In this document: in pieces, positions 7,215 to 17,434 of the stretch
How positions within the stretch are numbered: the stretch's first letter is position 1
How the letters are laid out: each line of letters begins with the position of its first letter
Source: Pseudomonas brenneri
GTDB lineage: Bacteria; Pseudomonadota; Gammaproteobacteria; Pseudomonadales; Pseudomonadaceae
Assembly (NCBI RefSeq): GCF_007858285.1
Contig: NZ_VFIL01000001.1
Span: forward strand, 434,001 to 498,000
Reading direction: 5' to 3'
DNA length: 64,000 nt
Program-made: the position numbers and the translations under genes
Notes under the pieces: generated by a model
Seen by the model: only the letters and a program-made list of their open reading frames with translations
The model's database searches: none
Told to the model about the DNA's origin: nothing

Positions 7215-7994
7215 ATGCCTTTTGAACTCAGCGTTGACCTCACCACCCTGGCCATTCTGGCTGTGGTTGCCTTTGTTGCCGGTTTTATCGATGCCATTGC
7301 CGGCGGTGGCGGTTTGCTCACCACACCCGCCTTGCTCACTGCCGGCATGCCGCCCCATCTGGTATTGGGTACCAACAAACTGAGTTCGACCTTCGGCTCG
7401 GCCACCGCCAGTTTCACCTTCTACCGGCGCAAGCTGTTCCACCCGCGCCAGTGGGTGCATGCCATCGTCGGTACGCTGGTCGGCGCGCTGCTCGGTGCCA
7501 TCGTCGCCCATTACCTGCCCGCCGAATGGTTGAACAAGATGCTGCCGGTGATTGTCTTCGCCTGTGGTATCTACCTGCTATTTGGTGGCACGCCCAAGGC
7601 GCCGCTGGACGCGGATGCGCCGATCAAGAAGAAATGGCAGTCGACCCAGGGTTTTGGCCTGGGCTTCTATGATGGCGTGGCAGGTCCCGGCACCGGCGCG
7701 TTCTGGACCGTCAGCACCTTGCTGATGTACCCCGTCGACCTGGTCAAGGCCAGCGGCGTGGCGCGCAGCATGAACTTCGTCAGCAACGCGGCGGCGCTGT
7801 CGGTGTTTATCTTCAATGGTTCGGTGGACTGGATTGTCGGCCTGAGCATGGGCCTGTCGGTGATGGTGGGTGCGTTCTTTGGCGCACGCAGTGCCATCAG
7901 CGGCGGCGCCAAATTCATTCGCCCGGTGTTTATCACCGTGGTCCTCGGCCTGACTGTGCGCCTAGCCTGGCAGCACTGGTTCAGCGTGGCCTAA
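7215..7994 (+). CDS. TauE/SafE (TSUP) family membrane exporter
   Basis: 259 aa with about eight hydrophobic segments and the characteristic paired half-repeats: [26 protein letters not shown] near residues 20-45 and [18 protein letters not shown] near 155-175. Family members export sulfite, sulfoacetate or other small organosulfur anions, or import sulfate-like anions, across the inner membrane. It is divergent from sfnG, and the palindrome at 7114-7133 lies between the two genes, so a link to C1-sulfonate metabolism is plausible but not shown. Its 3' end overlaps nudC by 33 bp, tail to tail. Confidence 0.88.
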   Translation: MPFELSVDLTTLAILAVVAFVAGFIDAIAGGGGLLTTPALLTAGMPPHLVLGTNKLSSTFGSATASFTFYRRKLFHPRQWVHAIVGTLVGALLGAIVAHYLPAEWLNKMLPVIVFACGIYLLFGGTPKAPLDADAPIKKKWQSTQGFGLGFYDGVAGPGTGAFWTVSTLLMYPVDLVKASGVARSMNFVSNAAALSVFIFNGSVDWIVGLSMGLSVMVGAFFGARSAISGGAKFIRPVFITVVLGLTVRLAWQHWFSVA

Positions 7995-8795
7995 GCGGCG
8001 CGCCACATACAGGTCGATCAGGTAGCGGGCAATCGAGCGCGACGCCGGCAATGGTGGCAACTGGTGGATGTTGAACCACTGCGCATCCTCGATCTCGTCG
8101 GCCTGGGGCACGATCTCGCCACCGGCATACTCGGCATGAAAGCCCAGCATCATTGAGTGCGGAAACGGCCAGCACTGGCTGCCCACGTACTGGATGTTCT
8201 GCACCTCGACCTGCACTTCCTCGCGCACTTCGCGGATCAGGCAGTCTTCGGCAGACTCCCCTGGCTCGGCAAACCCGGCCAGGGTGCTGTAGACCCCAGT
8301 GACGAAACGCGGTGAGCGTGCGAGCAGAATCTCATCACCACGGGTGATCAACACAATCATGCTGGGGGAAATACGCGGGTAGCTGCGCAGGTCGCACGCC
8401 TGGCAGAACAGTGCGCGCTCCCGGGGTACCTGCACCATCGCCTGGCCGCAGCTGCCACAAAAACGGTGCTCGCGGGCCCAGGTGCCGATTTGCGCGGCAT
8501 AGCCCAGGACTTTGTACAGGCGGTGGTCGCCTTGCAGCATAAAGGCCCGCAGGCCCTGCCAGCGGCAACCTTGCACATCGCCAGGGCTGTTCAGCTCCAG
8601 CAGGTACACCGGCTCGCCATCCAGGTGGCCGATGCCATGCTCGGCCAATACCGACAAGTCCTGGCGCTTGAGCCATTCCCTGGGAAACAGCGGCCCGTTG
8701 TCGTCCAGCAAAAAGCCTTCACGACTGCGGGCCACGGCCCAGCCGCCGGGGGCGTCATTGTCCAGCAGCGTTGTGGTCATCCAGCCTGGGGTCAT
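7962..8795 (-). CDS. nudC: NADH pyrophosphatase (NAD-cap decapping Nudix hydrolase)
   Basis: 277 aa. Cleaves NAD(H) to NMN(H) plus AMP, and in E. coli removes NAD caps from RNA. Zinc ribbon FCGSCGQAM...LFCQACDL (about 109-130); Nudix box [25 protein letters not shown] (about 173-197) with complete GX5EX7REUXEEXGU-type acidic residues; and the NudC signature SQCWPFPHS, where the family usually has SQPWPFP. It lies 6 bp downstream of the crotonase-family gene on the same strand. Confidence 0.93.
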   Translation of the reverse strand: MTPGWMTTTLLDNDAPGGWAVARSREGFLLDDNGPLFPREWLKRQDLSVLAEHGIGHLDGEPVYLLELNSPGDVQGCRWQGLRAFMLQGDHRLYKVLGYAAQIGTWAREHRFCGSCGQAMVQVPRERALFCQACDLRSYPRISPSMIVLITRGDEILLARSPRFVTGVYSTLAGFAEPGESAEDCLIREVREEVQVEVQNIQYVGSQCWPFPHSMMLGFHAEYAGGEIVPQADEIEDAQWFNIHQLPPLPASRSIARYLIDLYVARRLGHAEPVLPG

Positions 8796-8801
8796 GTTCA
8801 G

Positions 8802-9614
8802 TCAATCCACGAATTCGGGTTTCTGCTTGCTCATATGGGCCGCGATGGCCACGCGCAGGTCGTTGGATTGCAACATAGCAGCGTTCCAGGTGGCAACGTA
8901 TTCCAGGCCATCGTTGATGGTGTGGTCACGCATGTAGCTGATCATGGCCTTGGTACCGGTCACGGCGATCGGCGATTTGGCGGCAATTTGCGTTGCAAGC
9001 TCCATCACCCCGGCCAGCAGGCTTTCATGATCGGCAAAGGTGCGGTTGACCAGGCCGATGCTGCGCGCTTCTTCTGCCCCAAAGGTACGGCCGGTGTAGG
9101 CCAGCTCGCGCAGCATGCCGTCGCCAATGATGCGTGGCAGACGCTGCAAGGTGCCAACGTCGGCGGCCATGCCGATGTCGATTTCCTTGATCGAGAATTG
9201 CGCGTCGTCAGCGGCATAACGCATGTCACAGGCGCTGATCAGGTCGATCGCGCCGCCAATGCAATAGCCCTGGATCGCCGCGAGGACCGGCTTGCGGCAG
9301 TTGTCCACGGCATTGAAGGAGGCTTGCAGTTGCAGGATCTTGCGCCGCAGCAAGCGCGCATTACGGCCCACGTCCTTGCCAAACTCATTGGCTACCGAGG
9401 CCAGCATCATCAGGTCGATGCCCGAGGAAAAATGCTTGCCGGCGCCACTCAGGACCACGGCGCGTACCGCATCGGTGTCTTCGACCCATTGGAAAATCTC
9501 GATGATCTCGCTCCAGAACGCCGCGTTCATGGCGTTGATCTTTTCTGGGCGATTGATCTGCACATGGGCGACGTTGTCGTGGAGTTCGACGACAAAGGCT
9601 TGGTATTCGGACAT
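8802..9614 (-). CDS. Crotonase-family enzyme, probable delta3,5-delta2,4-dienoyl-CoA isomerase
   Basis: 270 aa. The oxyanion-hole segments are GKHFSSGIDLMML and IQGYCIGGAIDLISACDMRYA. The three acidic residues that define eukaryotic ECH1 are all present at the matching sites: Asp in AIDL, Glu in IKEIDIG and Asp in MAADVGTLQRLP. This favours the isomerase used for odd-position double bonds over a simple enoyl-CoA hydratase, although genomes usually label it the latter. Shine-Dalgarno AAGGA sits 8 nt before the ATG. It probably forms an operon with nudC. Confidence 0.87.
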   Translation of the reverse strand: MSEYQAFVVELHDNVAHVQINRPEKINAMNAAFWSEIIEIFQWVEDTDAVRAVVLSGAGKHFSSGIDLMMLASVANEFGKDVGRNARLLRRKILQLQASFNAVDNCRKPVLAAIQGYCIGGAIDLISACDMRYAADDAQFSIKEIDIGMAADVGTLQRLPRIIGDGMLRELAYTGRTFGAEEARSIGLVNRTFADHESLLAGVMELATQIAAKSPIAVTGTKAMISYMRDHTINDGLEYVATWNAAMLQSNDLRVAIAAHMSKQKPEFVD

Positions 9615-9742
9615 GGCAGTGATCCTTGGCTGGCGACTGATAAAGGCCGAACTATAGCAAGGGAGCGTCAGGGGCGGTAAGGCTGTGCATGTGCCAAAAA
9701 CAGGACTCTTAATGCCAGTCAGTTAAGCGGATTCTGCTTTCT

Positions 9743-9840
9743 GTAGGAGCGAGCTTGCTCGCGAAGAACTTGAGAGCGCCGCGTTTACCTAGCAAACACG
9801 CGTTATCGTTGACGTCCTTCGCGAGCAAGCTCGCTCCTAC
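9743..9840. repeat. REPIN (paired REP elements, GTAGGAGCGAGC type)
   Basis: GTAGGAGCGAGCTTGCTCGC at 9743-9762 is repeated inverted at 9821-9840 (GCGAGCAAGCTCGCTCCTAC), with a 58-nt spacer. This is the Pseudomonas non-autonomous palindromic REP doublet mobilised by a RAYT transposase; no RAYT gene is in the window. Confidence 0.9.
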
Positions 9841-9880
9841 AAAAAAGCCTTAATAACACAAGCCCCGCCCCACCGCAGGG

Positions 9881-11176
9881 TCAGGTGGGCAGCCACAGGC
9901 GCATGCGTGCACCGCCCAAGGGCGAGGCCTGGGCGGTGAGTGTGCCGCCTTGTGCTTCTACCGCCCGGCGGCTGATCGCCAGGCCCAGGCCGAAGCCGCC
10001 GGTGGCGCGGTCACGGCTGCGGTCCAGGCGGTAGAACGGTTCGAAAATCCGTGCGCGCTGTTCCTCGGGGATGCCAATGCCATCGTCATCAACCCAGATC
10101 TCGCAGCCCTTGGCGCACACCTTGACGCCAATCTGGATCCGCCTTTCGCAGTAGCGCATGGCATTGCGCAGCAGGTTTTGCAGGGCGCGGGCGGTAAGGC
10201 GCGGGTCGAGGGCAAAACGCTCGACGGCGCAGTCGAGCACCACATCAATCACGATCTCGGGGTTTTCCAGTTCGTCGTCGATGCTGCCCAGGATACTGTC
10301 GATGAATTCATCCAGCACCACGTCCACCCGCTCGGGCAGTTGCGCCGGGTTTTGCAGGCGGCTGTAGGACAACAGCTCCAGCACCAGCTCATCCAGCTCG
10401 CGGATGTGCGCCACCAGGCCTTGCAGGCGTTCGCGGCTGGCCGCCGGCTGGTCTTCGGACAGCGCCAGGGCCAGGCCGAAGTCCAGGCGCGTCAGCGGGG
10501 TGCGCAGTTCGTGGGAAACCGCGTTGAGCAAGTCGCGCTGCTGGTTGAGCAGGTGCTCGATGTCGTTGGCCATGGTGTCGAACACCGCTGCCAGGCTGCC
10601 GATGTTGGAGCTGGGGGGAATGTGCGTGCGTTCTTCCAGATGCCCCCGGCCCAGTTGCGCCGCTGTCGCCTTGAGGCGCTCCAGATCACGCCAGTGCGGT
10701 CGCAGCCATATCAACAGCCCGCCCAGCAACGCCGCACCGATCAGCACGTTCATGGTCCAGTACAGCAGGTTCATGTCCAGCGGGTCGGGCGGGATGGTCA
10801 GCTTGACCGCCAATTGCCCATTGAGCGGCGAGCTGATTTCTTCCATCCAGCCCCACTCCCCCAGGCGAATCACCGGCTTGCCCTGCTCCAGCAATTGCTC
10901 TTCGGCCGGTGTATAGCGGGCGTCCTGGCGATGCATCAATTGCACTTTCAAGGGGGCAAAGTCCCGGGCCAACTGGTCGGTGACCTCGGACCAGCGCTCC
11001 ACCGGCCGGCTGTGGTACTGGCGCACGATCAGGCTCTGCAAACCCCGGGACTGCTCGATGCTGTAGTTCATGTAGCGAGTGTGAAAGACCTCGATGATGC
11101 CCATGGGGATCAGGTAGATCGCCGCGCTGTAAGTCACGATGGTCAGCAGGTAAAGACGGATCAGGACGCGAAACAT
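9881..11176 (-). CDS. Sensor histidine kinase, RstB-like
   Basis: 431 aa inner-membrane kinase: TM1 about 5-30, periplasmic sensor about 31-136, TM2 about 137-158, HAMP about 160-212, phosphoacceptor His222 in AVSHELRTPLTRLD, N-box LLRNAMRYC, G-box DDGIGIPEE and the lid GGFGLGLAIS. Start ATG 11174-11176, 4 nt after the response-regulator stop (11181), so the pair is one operon. The partner regulator is strongly RstA-like and the pair is divergent from an RND efflux pump, which it probably controls. Stimulus unknown. Confidence 0.9.
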   Translation of the reverse strand: MFRVLIRLYLLTIVTYSAAIYLIPMGIIEVFHTRYMNYSIEQSRGLQSLIVRQYHSRPVERWSEVTDQLARDFAPLKVQLMHRQDARYTPAEEQLLEQGKPVIRLGEWGWMEEISSPLNGQLAVKLTIPPDPLDMNLLYWTMNVLIGAALLGGLLIWLRPHWRDLERLKATAAQLGRGHLEERTHIPPSSNIGSLAAVFDTMANDIEHLLNQQRDLLNAVSHELRTPLTRLDFGLALALSEDQPAASRERLQGLVAHIRELDELVLELLSYSRLQNPAQLPERVDVVLDEFIDSILGSIDDELENPEIVIDVVLDCAVERFALDPRLTARALQNLLRNAMRYCERRIQIGVKVCAKGCEIWVDDDGIGIPEEQRARIFEPFYRLDRSRDRATGGFGLGLAISRRAVEAQGGTLTAQASPLGGARMRLWLPT

Positions 11177-11180
11177 GGTC

Positions 11181-11882
11181 TCAGCATTCCCACTCGGAAC
11201 GGCTGAACAGGTAACCCTTGCCCCACACCGTCTTGATCTTGCGCGCTTCGCCGGCATGGTCGTCGAACTTGCGGCGCAGCTTGGAAATGGCCACATCCAC
11301 CGAGCGGTCGGTGCCGTTGAACTCGATGCCGCGCAGACGCTGCAGGATCTGGTCGCGGCTGAGCACTTCACCGGCATGCCGGGCCAGCACCACCAGCAGG
11401 TTGTATTCGCCGCTGGACAACTCCACCGCCTGGTCGCGCCAGGTCACCGAACGTTCCGACAGGTCGATGCACAGGTTGCCCATCAATATCTGGTCGTTAG
11501 CCGCCTGGGGTTCGCTGAGGCTGCTGCGGCGCAACAAGGTACGCACCCGCGCCAGCAGCACCCGTGGCTCGCAGGGCTTGGTCACGTAGTCATCGGCGCC
11601 CATTTCCAGGCCCAGTACCTGGTCGTGGCTGTCATCGCGGGCGGTGAGCATCAGGATCGGCAGGCCGGCCGAATCGGCGCGTAACAGGCGGCAGACTTGC
11701 AGGCCGTCGAGGCCGGGCAGCATCAGGTCGAGGATCACCAGGTCCGGCGGATTGAGCCTGGCCCGCTCGCGCACATGGTCGCCACGGCTGAGCACATTGA
11801 CGTGATAGCCATTGCGCTCAAGGTAACTGGCAATCAGCTCGGACAGCGCGGCGTCGTCTTCGACCAGGAGGATGTTGGGCAT
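11181..11882 (-). CDS. OmpR-family response regulator, RstA-like
   Basis: 233 aa. Receiver domain with acidic pocket LLVEDD, phosphoacceptor D52 (VILDLMLPG), Thr in LMLTARDD and Lys in YVTKP; winged-helix DNA-binding domain about 130-230. The C-terminal stretch LRGIEFNGTDRSVDVAISKLRRKF...RKIKTVWGKGYLFSRSEWE closely tracks E. coli RstA. Start ATG 11880-11882; the longer frame upstream lacks family sequence. First gene of the operon with the kinase. An RstA-box-like sequence is found in the divergent intergenic region. Confidence 0.92.
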   Translation of the reverse strand: MPNILLVEDDAALSELIASYLERNGYHVNVLSRGDHVRERARLNPPDLVILDLMLPGLDGLQVCRLLRADSAGLPILMLTARDDSHDQVLGLEMGADDYVTKPCEPRVLLARVRTLLRRSSLSEPQAANDQILMGNLCIDLSERSVTWRDQAVELSSGEYNLLVVLARHAGEVLSRDQILQRLRGIEFNGTDRSVDVAISKLRRKFDDHAGEARKIKTVWGKGYLFSRSEWEC

Positions 11883-11923
11883 GGTGCTTCCAATTAATAC
11901 GGTTTTTTGTCGTACACAAATCC

Positions 11924-11951
11924 AATGTGGGAACGGGCTTGCTCCCACATT
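11924..11951. repeat. Single REP-like hairpin
   Basis: AATGTGGGA...TCCCACATT surrounding ACGGGCTTGC: a solitary element of the GTGGGAGCGGGCTTGC family within the divergent regulator/pump spacer. It may act as a 5' structured element or insulator. Confidence 0.7.
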
Positions 11952-12032
11952 AAATCGTCATTGCTCACAAGAGCTTGTTAGGATCCACGGCGGTGAAGGA
12001 TATACGCACGTGCCTCGGCGTGCGCCGTACCT

Positions 12033-12046
12033 TACATTTCTTCACA
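12033..12046 (+). promoter_or_regulatory. RstA-box-like sequence upstream of the RND operon
   Basis: TACATTTCTTCACA matches 10 of 12 fixed positions of the enterobacterial RstA box TACATNTNGTTACA. It lies 75 bp upstream of the adaptor gene ATG. Given the adjacent RstA-like regulator this is a reasonable binding-site candidate; no footprint evidence. Confidence 0.4.
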
Positions 12047-12120
12047 CACCACCTACAGAGCTTCACAGCACAGTGACGGGGGCGCCCGTAGGATGCGCCA
12101 GTCAATATTGGGATAAAAGC

Positions 12121-13278
12121 ATGTCAAAGAATCTGTTTGCGCCGTTTTGCCTTCTCGCACTGACATTGGCCCTGAGCGCGTGTGGCAACTCCGCAGGCGA
12201 CGCCCCCGAAATGCCCCTGGCCAAGGTGCGCGTCGAAACCCTCGCAGCCAAGCCGCTGTCAATCAGCAGCGAGTTGAGCGGACGCATCGCCGCGCCGCGT
12301 ATTGCCGAAGTGCGCGCACGGGTCGCAGGCGTGGTGTTGCAGCGGGTATTCAAGGAAGGCCACGACGTCAAACAGGGCGACGTGCTGTTCCGTATCGACC
12401 CGGCGCCGTTCAAGGCTGACCTCGACAGCGCCCAGGCGAGCCTGCGCAAGGCCGAAGCCAATGCCTTCCAGGCGCGCCTGCAGGAGCAGCGCTACAGCCA
12501 GTTGGTGGAAGGCAATGCCATCAGCGCCCAGGACTACGACAACGCCCGCGCCGCTGCCCGGCAAACTGCCGCCGATGTTGCGGCCAATCAGGCGGCGGTA
12601 CAACGCGCCAAGCTCAACCTCGGCTATGCCACGGTGACCGCGCCGATCTCCGGGCGCATCGGCCGTGCGCTGGTGACCGAAGGCGCCCTGGTGGGCCAGA
12701 ACGAAGCCACGCCCATGGCCGTGATCCAGCAACTGGACCCGATTCACGCCGACCTCACCCAGTCCACCCGCGAACTCAGTGACCTGCGCCGTGCTTTTCG
12801 CGCCGGGCACTTGAAGCAAGTAGGCCAGGACCAGGCCAAGGCCACGCTGATCCAGGATGATGGCAGCCTTTACCCATTGCCGGGCAAGCTGCTGTTTGCG
12901 GAAATTTCCGTCGACCCCGGCACCGGGCAAATCATCCTGCGCAGCGAGTTCCCCAACCCGGACCTCGACCTGTTGCCCGGCAGTTTTATCCGTGTGCGCC
13001 TGGAACAGGCAGTCGACCAGCAAGGCCTGAGTGTGCCGCAACGCGCCATCACCCGCGACAGCGCCGGTATCCCGATGGTGTTGCTGGTGGACGCCGAGCA
13101 GAACGTCAGCCAGCAACCCGTGGAATTGGGCGCGGCGATCAATGATCGCTGGGTGGTCAACAGCGGCCTGAAGGCCGGTGACCGGATTATCGTCGAAGGC
13201 CTGCAGCATGCACGCCCCGGTGAAAAAGTCGACGTCGATGCCAGCTCCGAACCTGTCGCCCAGGCAGCCGGCCAGTAA
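12121..13278 (+). CDS. RND efflux periplasmic adaptor lipoprotein (AcrA/MexA type)
   Basis: 385 aa. Lipoprotein signal with lipobox LALSAC (Cys about 22), so anchored to the inner membrane facing the periplasm. Barrel-sandwich halves VRARVAGVVLQRVFKEGHDVKQGDVLFRIDP and ATVTAPISGRIGRALVTEGALVGQ flank an alpha-helical hairpin (about 100-170). Beta-barrel and membrane-proximal domains follow (LPGSFIRVRLEQ; VVNSGLKAGDRIIVEGLQHARPGEKV). ATG 12121 gives the signal sequence; the longer frame is not used. It is 18 bp from the pump gene. No outer-membrane factor follows, so an unlinked OprM-like channel is likely used. Confidence 0.93.
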   Translation: MSKNLFAPFCLLALTLALSACGNSAGDAPEMPLAKVRVETLAAKPLSISSELSGRIAAPRIAEVRARVAGVVLQRVFKEGHDVKQGDVLFRIDPAPFKADLDSAQASLRKAEANAFQARLQEQRYSQLVEGNAISAQDYDNARAAARQTAADVAANQAAVQRAKLNLGYATVTAPISGRIGRALVTEGALVGQNEATPMAVIQQLDPIHADLTQSTRELSDLRRAFRAGHLKQVGQDQAKATLIQDDGSLYPLPGKLLFAEISVDPGTGQIILRSEFPNPDLDLLPGSFIRVRLEQAVDQQGLSVPQRAITRDSAGIPMVLLVDAEQNVSQQPVELGAAINDRWVVNSGLKAGDRIIVEGLQHARPGEKVDVDASSEPVAQAAGQ

Positions 13279-13296
13279 TCAAAGGGATCAGAGACA

Positions 13297-16200
13297 ATGC
13301 CGCAGTTCTTTATTGACCGCCCGATCTTCGCCTGGGTGGTTGCCTTGTTTATCCTGCTGGCCGGTGCCCTCGCCATCCCGCAGTTGCCGGTGGCCCAGTA
13401 CCCCAACGTCGCGCCGCCGCAAGTGGAAATCTATGCGGTGTACCCCGGTGCCTCGGCCCAGACCCTGGATGAAAGCGTGGTCAGCCTGATCGAGCAGGAG
13501 CTCAATGGTGTCGACCACCTGCTGTATTTCGAATCCCAGAGCAGCCTGGGCTCGGCGACCATTACCGCGACATTCCAGCCGGGCACCAACCCGGAAATGG
13601 CCCAGGTGGATGTGCAGAACCGACTCAAGGTCGTCGAGCCGCGCCTACCGCAAGCGGTGACCCAGCAGGGCTTGCAGGTGGAAAAAGTCTCCGCCGGCTT
13701 CCTGCTGCTGGTCACGCTGACATCCAACGACGGCAAGCTCGATGACGTGGCGCTCAGCGATTACCTGGCGCGCAACGTGATGAACGAGCTCAAGCGCCTG
13801 GACGGTGTGGGTAAAGCCCAGCTGTATGGCGCCGAGCGGGCGATGCGGATCTGGATCGACCCGCAGAAGCTGATCGGTTTCAACCTGACCCCGGCCGACG
13901 TAAATGCCGCGATCAGCGCGCAGAACGCCCAGGTCTCGGCCGGCAGCATTGGTGACTTGCCGGGCACCAACACCCAGGAAATCACCGCGTCGATCCTGGT
14001 CAAGGGCCAGCTCTCAACCCCGGCCGAATTTGCCGACATTGTGCTCAAGGCCAACCCGGACGGCTCCACTGTGCGCATTGGTGATGTGGCGCGCGTCGAG
14101 ATCGGCAGCCAGGAATACCAGTTCTCCACACGCCTGAACGGCAAACCGTCCACCGCTATCGGCGTGCAACTTTCGCCAGGCGCCAACGCCCTGAACACCG
14201 CGACCCTGGTTCGGGCGAAAATGGATGAGCTGTCACGCTACTTCCCGGCCAATGTGGAATACAAAATTCCTTACGACACCTCGCCGTTCGTCAAGATCTC
14301 GATCACCAAGGTGGTCTACACCTTGCTGGAGGCCATGGCGCTGGTGTTTGCGGTGATGTTCCTGTTCCTACAGAACGTGCGCTACACCTTGATTCCCACG
14401 CTGGTGGTGCCGATTGCATTGATGGGGACCTTTGCCACCATGCTGTTGCTGGGCTTCTCGATCAACGTGCTGACCATGTTCGGCATGGTGCTGGCCATCG
14501 GCATCCTGGTGGACGATGCGATTGTGGTGGTGGAGAACGTCGAGCGGATCATGGTCACCGAGGGCCTGTCGCCCAAGGAAGCCACGCGCAAGGCCATGGG
14601 CCAGATTACCGGGGCGATCATCGGCATTACCCTGGTGCTGGTGGCGGTGTTCCTGCCGATGGCCTTTATGGCGGGCTCGGTGGGGGTGATCTACCAGCAG
14701 TTCTCGCTGTCGATGGCCACCTCTATCCTGTTCTCGGCGTTTCTCGCCCTGTCCTTGACCCCGGCCCTGTGCGCTACGTTGCTCAAACCGATTGCCAAAG
14801 GTGAGCACCATGCCAAGGGCGGGTTCTTCGGCTGGTTCAACCGCCGCTTTGAACAACTGACCGATCGCTACGAAGGCTGGGTCGCCTATGCCCTCAAGCG
14901 CAGCGGCCGCTACCTGCTGATCTACCTGGTATTGCTGGTGGGCCTGGGCTTTTTGTTCAGCCGCCTGCCCGCCTCGTTCCTGCCGGTGGAAGACCAGGGT
15001 TACACCATCACCGATATCCAACTGCCACCGGGTGCGAGCAAGAACCGGACGGTACTGGTGGCCGAGCAGATCGAGGCGCATAACGCGACCGAGCCGGGCG
15101 TCGGTGATACGACGATGATCATGGGCTTCAGTTTCTCCGGCTCCGGGCAGAATGCGGCGCTGGCGTTTACCACGCTCAAGGATTGGTCGCAGCGCAGCAG
15201 CGACGACTCCGCCGCCTCGATTGCCGATCGTGCCAACATGGCGTTTACCGAGCTCAAGGATGCGATGGCCTATGCCGTGCTGCCGCCGCCGGTGGATGGC
15301 CTGGGCACCTCCAGTGGCTTTGAGTTCCGCTTGCAGGACCGGGGTGGCGTGGGCCATGCCGCGTTGATGGCGGCCCGCACCGAGTTGCTGGCGGCGGCGG
15401 AAAAAAGCCCGATCCTGGCCAACGTGCGTGAAAGCGCCCTGGCTGAAGCACCGCAGGTGCAGCTTGAGGTAGACCGCAAGCGTGCCAACGCCCTGGGCGT
15501 GTCGTTTGCCGATGTCGGCAATATCCTCTCCTCGGCCATTGGTTCGGCGTATATCAACGACTTCCCCAACCAGGGCCGCATGCAGCGCGTGGTGGTGCAA
15601 GCCGAAGGCGACCAACGCAGCCAGGTCGAAGACCTGATGAAGATCCATGTGCGCAACAACGCCGGGAAGATGGTGCCGTTGTCGGCCTTTGTCGAGGCAC
15701 GTTGGGTCCAGGGCCCGACGCAGTTGACCCGTTACAACGGCTACCCGGCCATCGCCATTTCCGGTGAAGCGACACCTGGGCATAGCACCGGCGAGGCGAT
15801 GGAGGAGATCCAGCGGCTGGTGTCGCAACTGCCGGCGGGCCTGGGCCAGGAATGGACCGGGTTATCGTTGCAGGAGCGTTTGTCGGGCGCCCAGGCGCCA
15901 CTGCTATTGATGCTGTCGCTGCTGGTGGTGTTCCTGTGCCTGGCCGCGCTGTATGAAAGCTGGTCGATCCCCACCTCAGTGTTGCTAGTCGTGCCGCTGG
16001 GGGTGTTGGGCGCGGTCATGGCAGTGTCGCTGCGCGGCATGCCCAATGACGTGTTCTTCAAGGTCGGCTTGATCACGATTATCGGGCTATCGGCAAAAAA
16101 CGCGATCCTGATCATTGAGTTTGCCAAAGACCTGTATGACCAGGGCGAAGACCTGGTCGAGGCCACGCTGAAAGCCGCACGCCTGCGCCTGCGACCGATC

Positions 16201-16389
16201 ATCATGACGTCCCTGGCGTTTATCCTCGGCGTGGTGCCATTGGCGATTGCCACCGGTGCCAGTTCGGCGAGCCAGCAGGCGATTGGTACGGGTGTGATTG
16301 GCGGGATGATCACCGCGACATTGGCGGTGGTGTTTGTGCCGGTGTTCTTCGTGGTCGTCATGAAACTGGTGCGCAAACGCCACGATTGA
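13297..16389 (+). CDS. RND multidrug efflux transporter, HAE1 family
   Basis: 1030-aa inner-membrane proton/drug antiporter (AcrB/MexB class, 12 TM). N-terminus [19 protein letters not shown] is family-typical. TM4 carries the proton-relay pair in [18 protein letters not shown], and TM10 the partner Lys in [16 protein letters not shown]. Two large periplasmic loops hold the porter domains. AcrB-like proteins export hydrophobic drugs, dyes and bile-like detergents; the substrate here is not deducible. Operon with the adaptor gene; regulation probably by the divergent RstAB-like system. Confidence 0.95.
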   Translation: MPQFFIDRPIFAWVVALFILLAGALAIPQLPVAQYPNVAPPQVEIYAVYPGASAQTLDESVVSLIEQELNGVDHLLYFESQSSLGSATITATFQPGTNPEMAQVDVQNRLKVVEPRLPQAVTQQGLQVEKVSAGFLLLVTLTSNDGKLDDVALSDYLARNVMNELKRLDGVGKAQLYGAERAMRIWIDPQKLIGFNLTPADVNAAISAQNAQVSAGSIGDLPGTNTQEITASILVKGQLSTPAEFADIVLKANPDGSTVRIGDVARVEIGSQEYQFSTRLNGKPSTAIGVQLSPGANALNTATLVRAKMDELSRYFPANVEYKIPYDTSPFVKISITKVVYTLLEAMALVFAVMFLFLQNVRYTLIPTLVVPIALMGTFATMLLLGFSINVLTMFGMVLAIGILVDDAIVVVENVERIMVTEGLSPKEATRKAMGQITGAIIGITLVLVAVFLPMAFMAGSVGVIYQQFSLSMATSILFSAFLALSLTPALCATLLKPIAKGEHHAKGGFFGWFNRRFEQLTDRYEGWVAYALKRSGRYLLIYLVLLVGLGFLFSRLPASFLPVEDQGYTITDIQLPPGASKNRTVLVAEQIEAHNATEPGVGDTTMIMGFSFSGSGQNAALAFTTLKDWSQRSSDDSAASIADRANMAFTELKDAMAYAVLPPPVDGLGTSSGFEFRLQDRGGVGHAALMAARTELLAAAEKSPILANVRESALAEAPQVQLEVDRKRANALGVSFADVGNILSSAIGSAYINDFPNQGRMQRVVVQAEGDQRSQVEDLMKIHVRNNAGKMVPLSAFVEARWVQGPTQLTRYNGYPAIAISGEATPGHSTGEAMEEIQRLVSQLPAGLGQEWTGLSLQERLSGAQAPLLLMLSLLVVFLCLAALYESWSIPTSVLLVVPLGVLGAVMAVSLRGMPNDVFFKVGLITIIGLSAKNAILIIEFAKDLYDQGEDLVEATLKAARLRLRPIIMTSLAFILGVVPLAIATGASSASQQAIGTGVIGGMITATLAVVFVPVFFVVVMKLVRKRHD

Positions 16390-16400
16390 TAGCTCTACCC

Positions 16401-16501
16401 TGTAGGAGCCGGCTTGCCGGCGAAAAACCTGAGAACGCTGCGGGGCATCAGGATTCCCGCGTTAGCGTTGACGATTTTCGCCGGCAAGCCGGCTCCTACA
16501 G
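16401..16501. repeat. REPIN (GTAGGAGCCGGCTTGCCGGCG type)
   Basis: TGTAGGAGCCGGCTTGCCGG (16401-16420) is repeated inverted as CCGGCAAGCCGGCTCCTACA (16481-16500), with a 60-nt spacer. It lies 12 bp after the RND pump stop. Confidence 0.9.
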
Positions 16502-16544
16502 GAATAGGCTATGGTTGCTCACCAAACCTGCATTTGTGAGCACC

Positions 16545-17186
16545 ATGTCCTACCTCGCCCGTACCCACCCTCGCCTATCCGCTGCCGCCGTCCTGGGACT
16601 GGCAATCGGCATTCTGGCGCCCTTCGACTCAATCCTCACCAAAGTCCTGATCGGCTGGAACGCCGGGGTCTGGACCTACCTGATACTGATGGTACGCCTG
16701 ACCATCCGCGCCAAGGCCGAGGACGTCAAACGCATCGCCGAAGTCGAAGATGAAAACGCCGCCCTGGTGTTGTTCATGGTGTCTATTGCCGCAATTGCCA
16801 GCCTGGCAACCATCGCTTTTGGCCTTGCCGGCAGCAAGGACCTGGGCACCGCCGAGCGCCTGTTGCATTACGGCTTTACCGGGGTGACGGTGATGGGGTC
16901 GTGGTTGTTGATCGGGGTGATATTCAGCGTGCACTACGCCAGGCTTTATTACACCTGGGACGGCAAGGAGCCGGCGCTGCGCTTTGCCGAGGGGCTGCTG
17001 ACGCCCAACTACTGGGACTTCCTGTATTTCTCTTTCACCATCGGCGTCGCCGTGCAGACCTCGGATGTGGGTGTGGCTACCCGAGCCATGCGCAAAGTGG
17101 TGCTGGGGCAGTCGTTGATCGGCTTTTTGTTCAATACGGCGATCCTGGGATTCTCGATCAATATTGCGGCGGGGCTTTTCGGATGA
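16545..17186 (+). CDS. DUF1345 family membrane protein
   Basis: 213 aa with about five to six membrane segments ([95 protein letters not shown]). The conserved [23 protein letters not shown] motif is diagnostic of DUF1345. Function unknown in the family. I chose ATG 16545 because the upstream in-frame stretch is the REPIN. Monocistronic. Confidence 0.85.
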   Translation: MSYLARTHPRLSAAAVLGLAIGILAPFDSILTKVLIGWNAGVWTYLILMVRLTIRAKAEDVKRIAEVEDENAALVLFMVSIAAIASLATIAFGLAGSKDLGTAERLLHYGFTGVTVMGSWLLIGVIFSVHYARLYYTWDGKEPALRFAEGLLTPNYWDFLYFSFTIGVAVQTSDVGVATRAMRKVVLGQSLIGFLFNTAILGFSINIAAGLFG

Positions 17187-17232
17187 GGTTTGACGTCCTT
17201 AGTTCCAGACAGTATTAAAAATCGATTATTAG

Positions 17233-17250
17233 ACTGTCATTCCTCACAGT
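17233..17250. promoter_or_regulatory. Operator-like palindrome, distal copy (ACTGT-N8-ACAGT)
   Basis: ACTGTCATTCCTCACAGT. Shares the ACTGTCATT core with the proximal site 93 bp downstream, and matches the ACTGT-N8-ACAGT pattern also found before the RHS gene. Confidence 0.6.
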
Positions 17251-17321
17251 AGAAAAAAGTTTGGAAAGGCGTCTAATAGCCTTCAAGTCAGGTTCCGAAT
17301 CACTCAGAAGCCGATGCCTTC

Positions 17322-17347
17322 GTATACTGTCATTTTTGACAGTATAC
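17322..17347. promoter_or_regulatory. Perfect 11-bp-arm inverted repeat, proximal operator candidate
   Basis: GTATACTGTCA-TTTT-TGACAGTATAC. It contains ACTGTCATTTTTGACAGT (17326-17343) and a TTGACA hexamer (17336-17341) that could be a -35 element, 88 bp before the ATG of the 153-aa gene. The perfect 11-bp arms are long for chance. Confidence 0.7.
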
Positions 17348-17434
17348 AGTCTGGACACACTGCTATTTCATGACTCGGACAGAGCCGTCGACAACTCTGC
17401 TACTCGCACAATCATCAGCGATGGAGAAGCGATC

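Noticed and set aside
8466..9680. 404-codon plus frame opposite nudC and the crotonase gene
   Set aside because: Antisense to two recognised enzymes.
14368..15828. 486-codon minus frame opposite the RND pump
   Set aside because: Antisense shadow; the sense strand has every RND motif.
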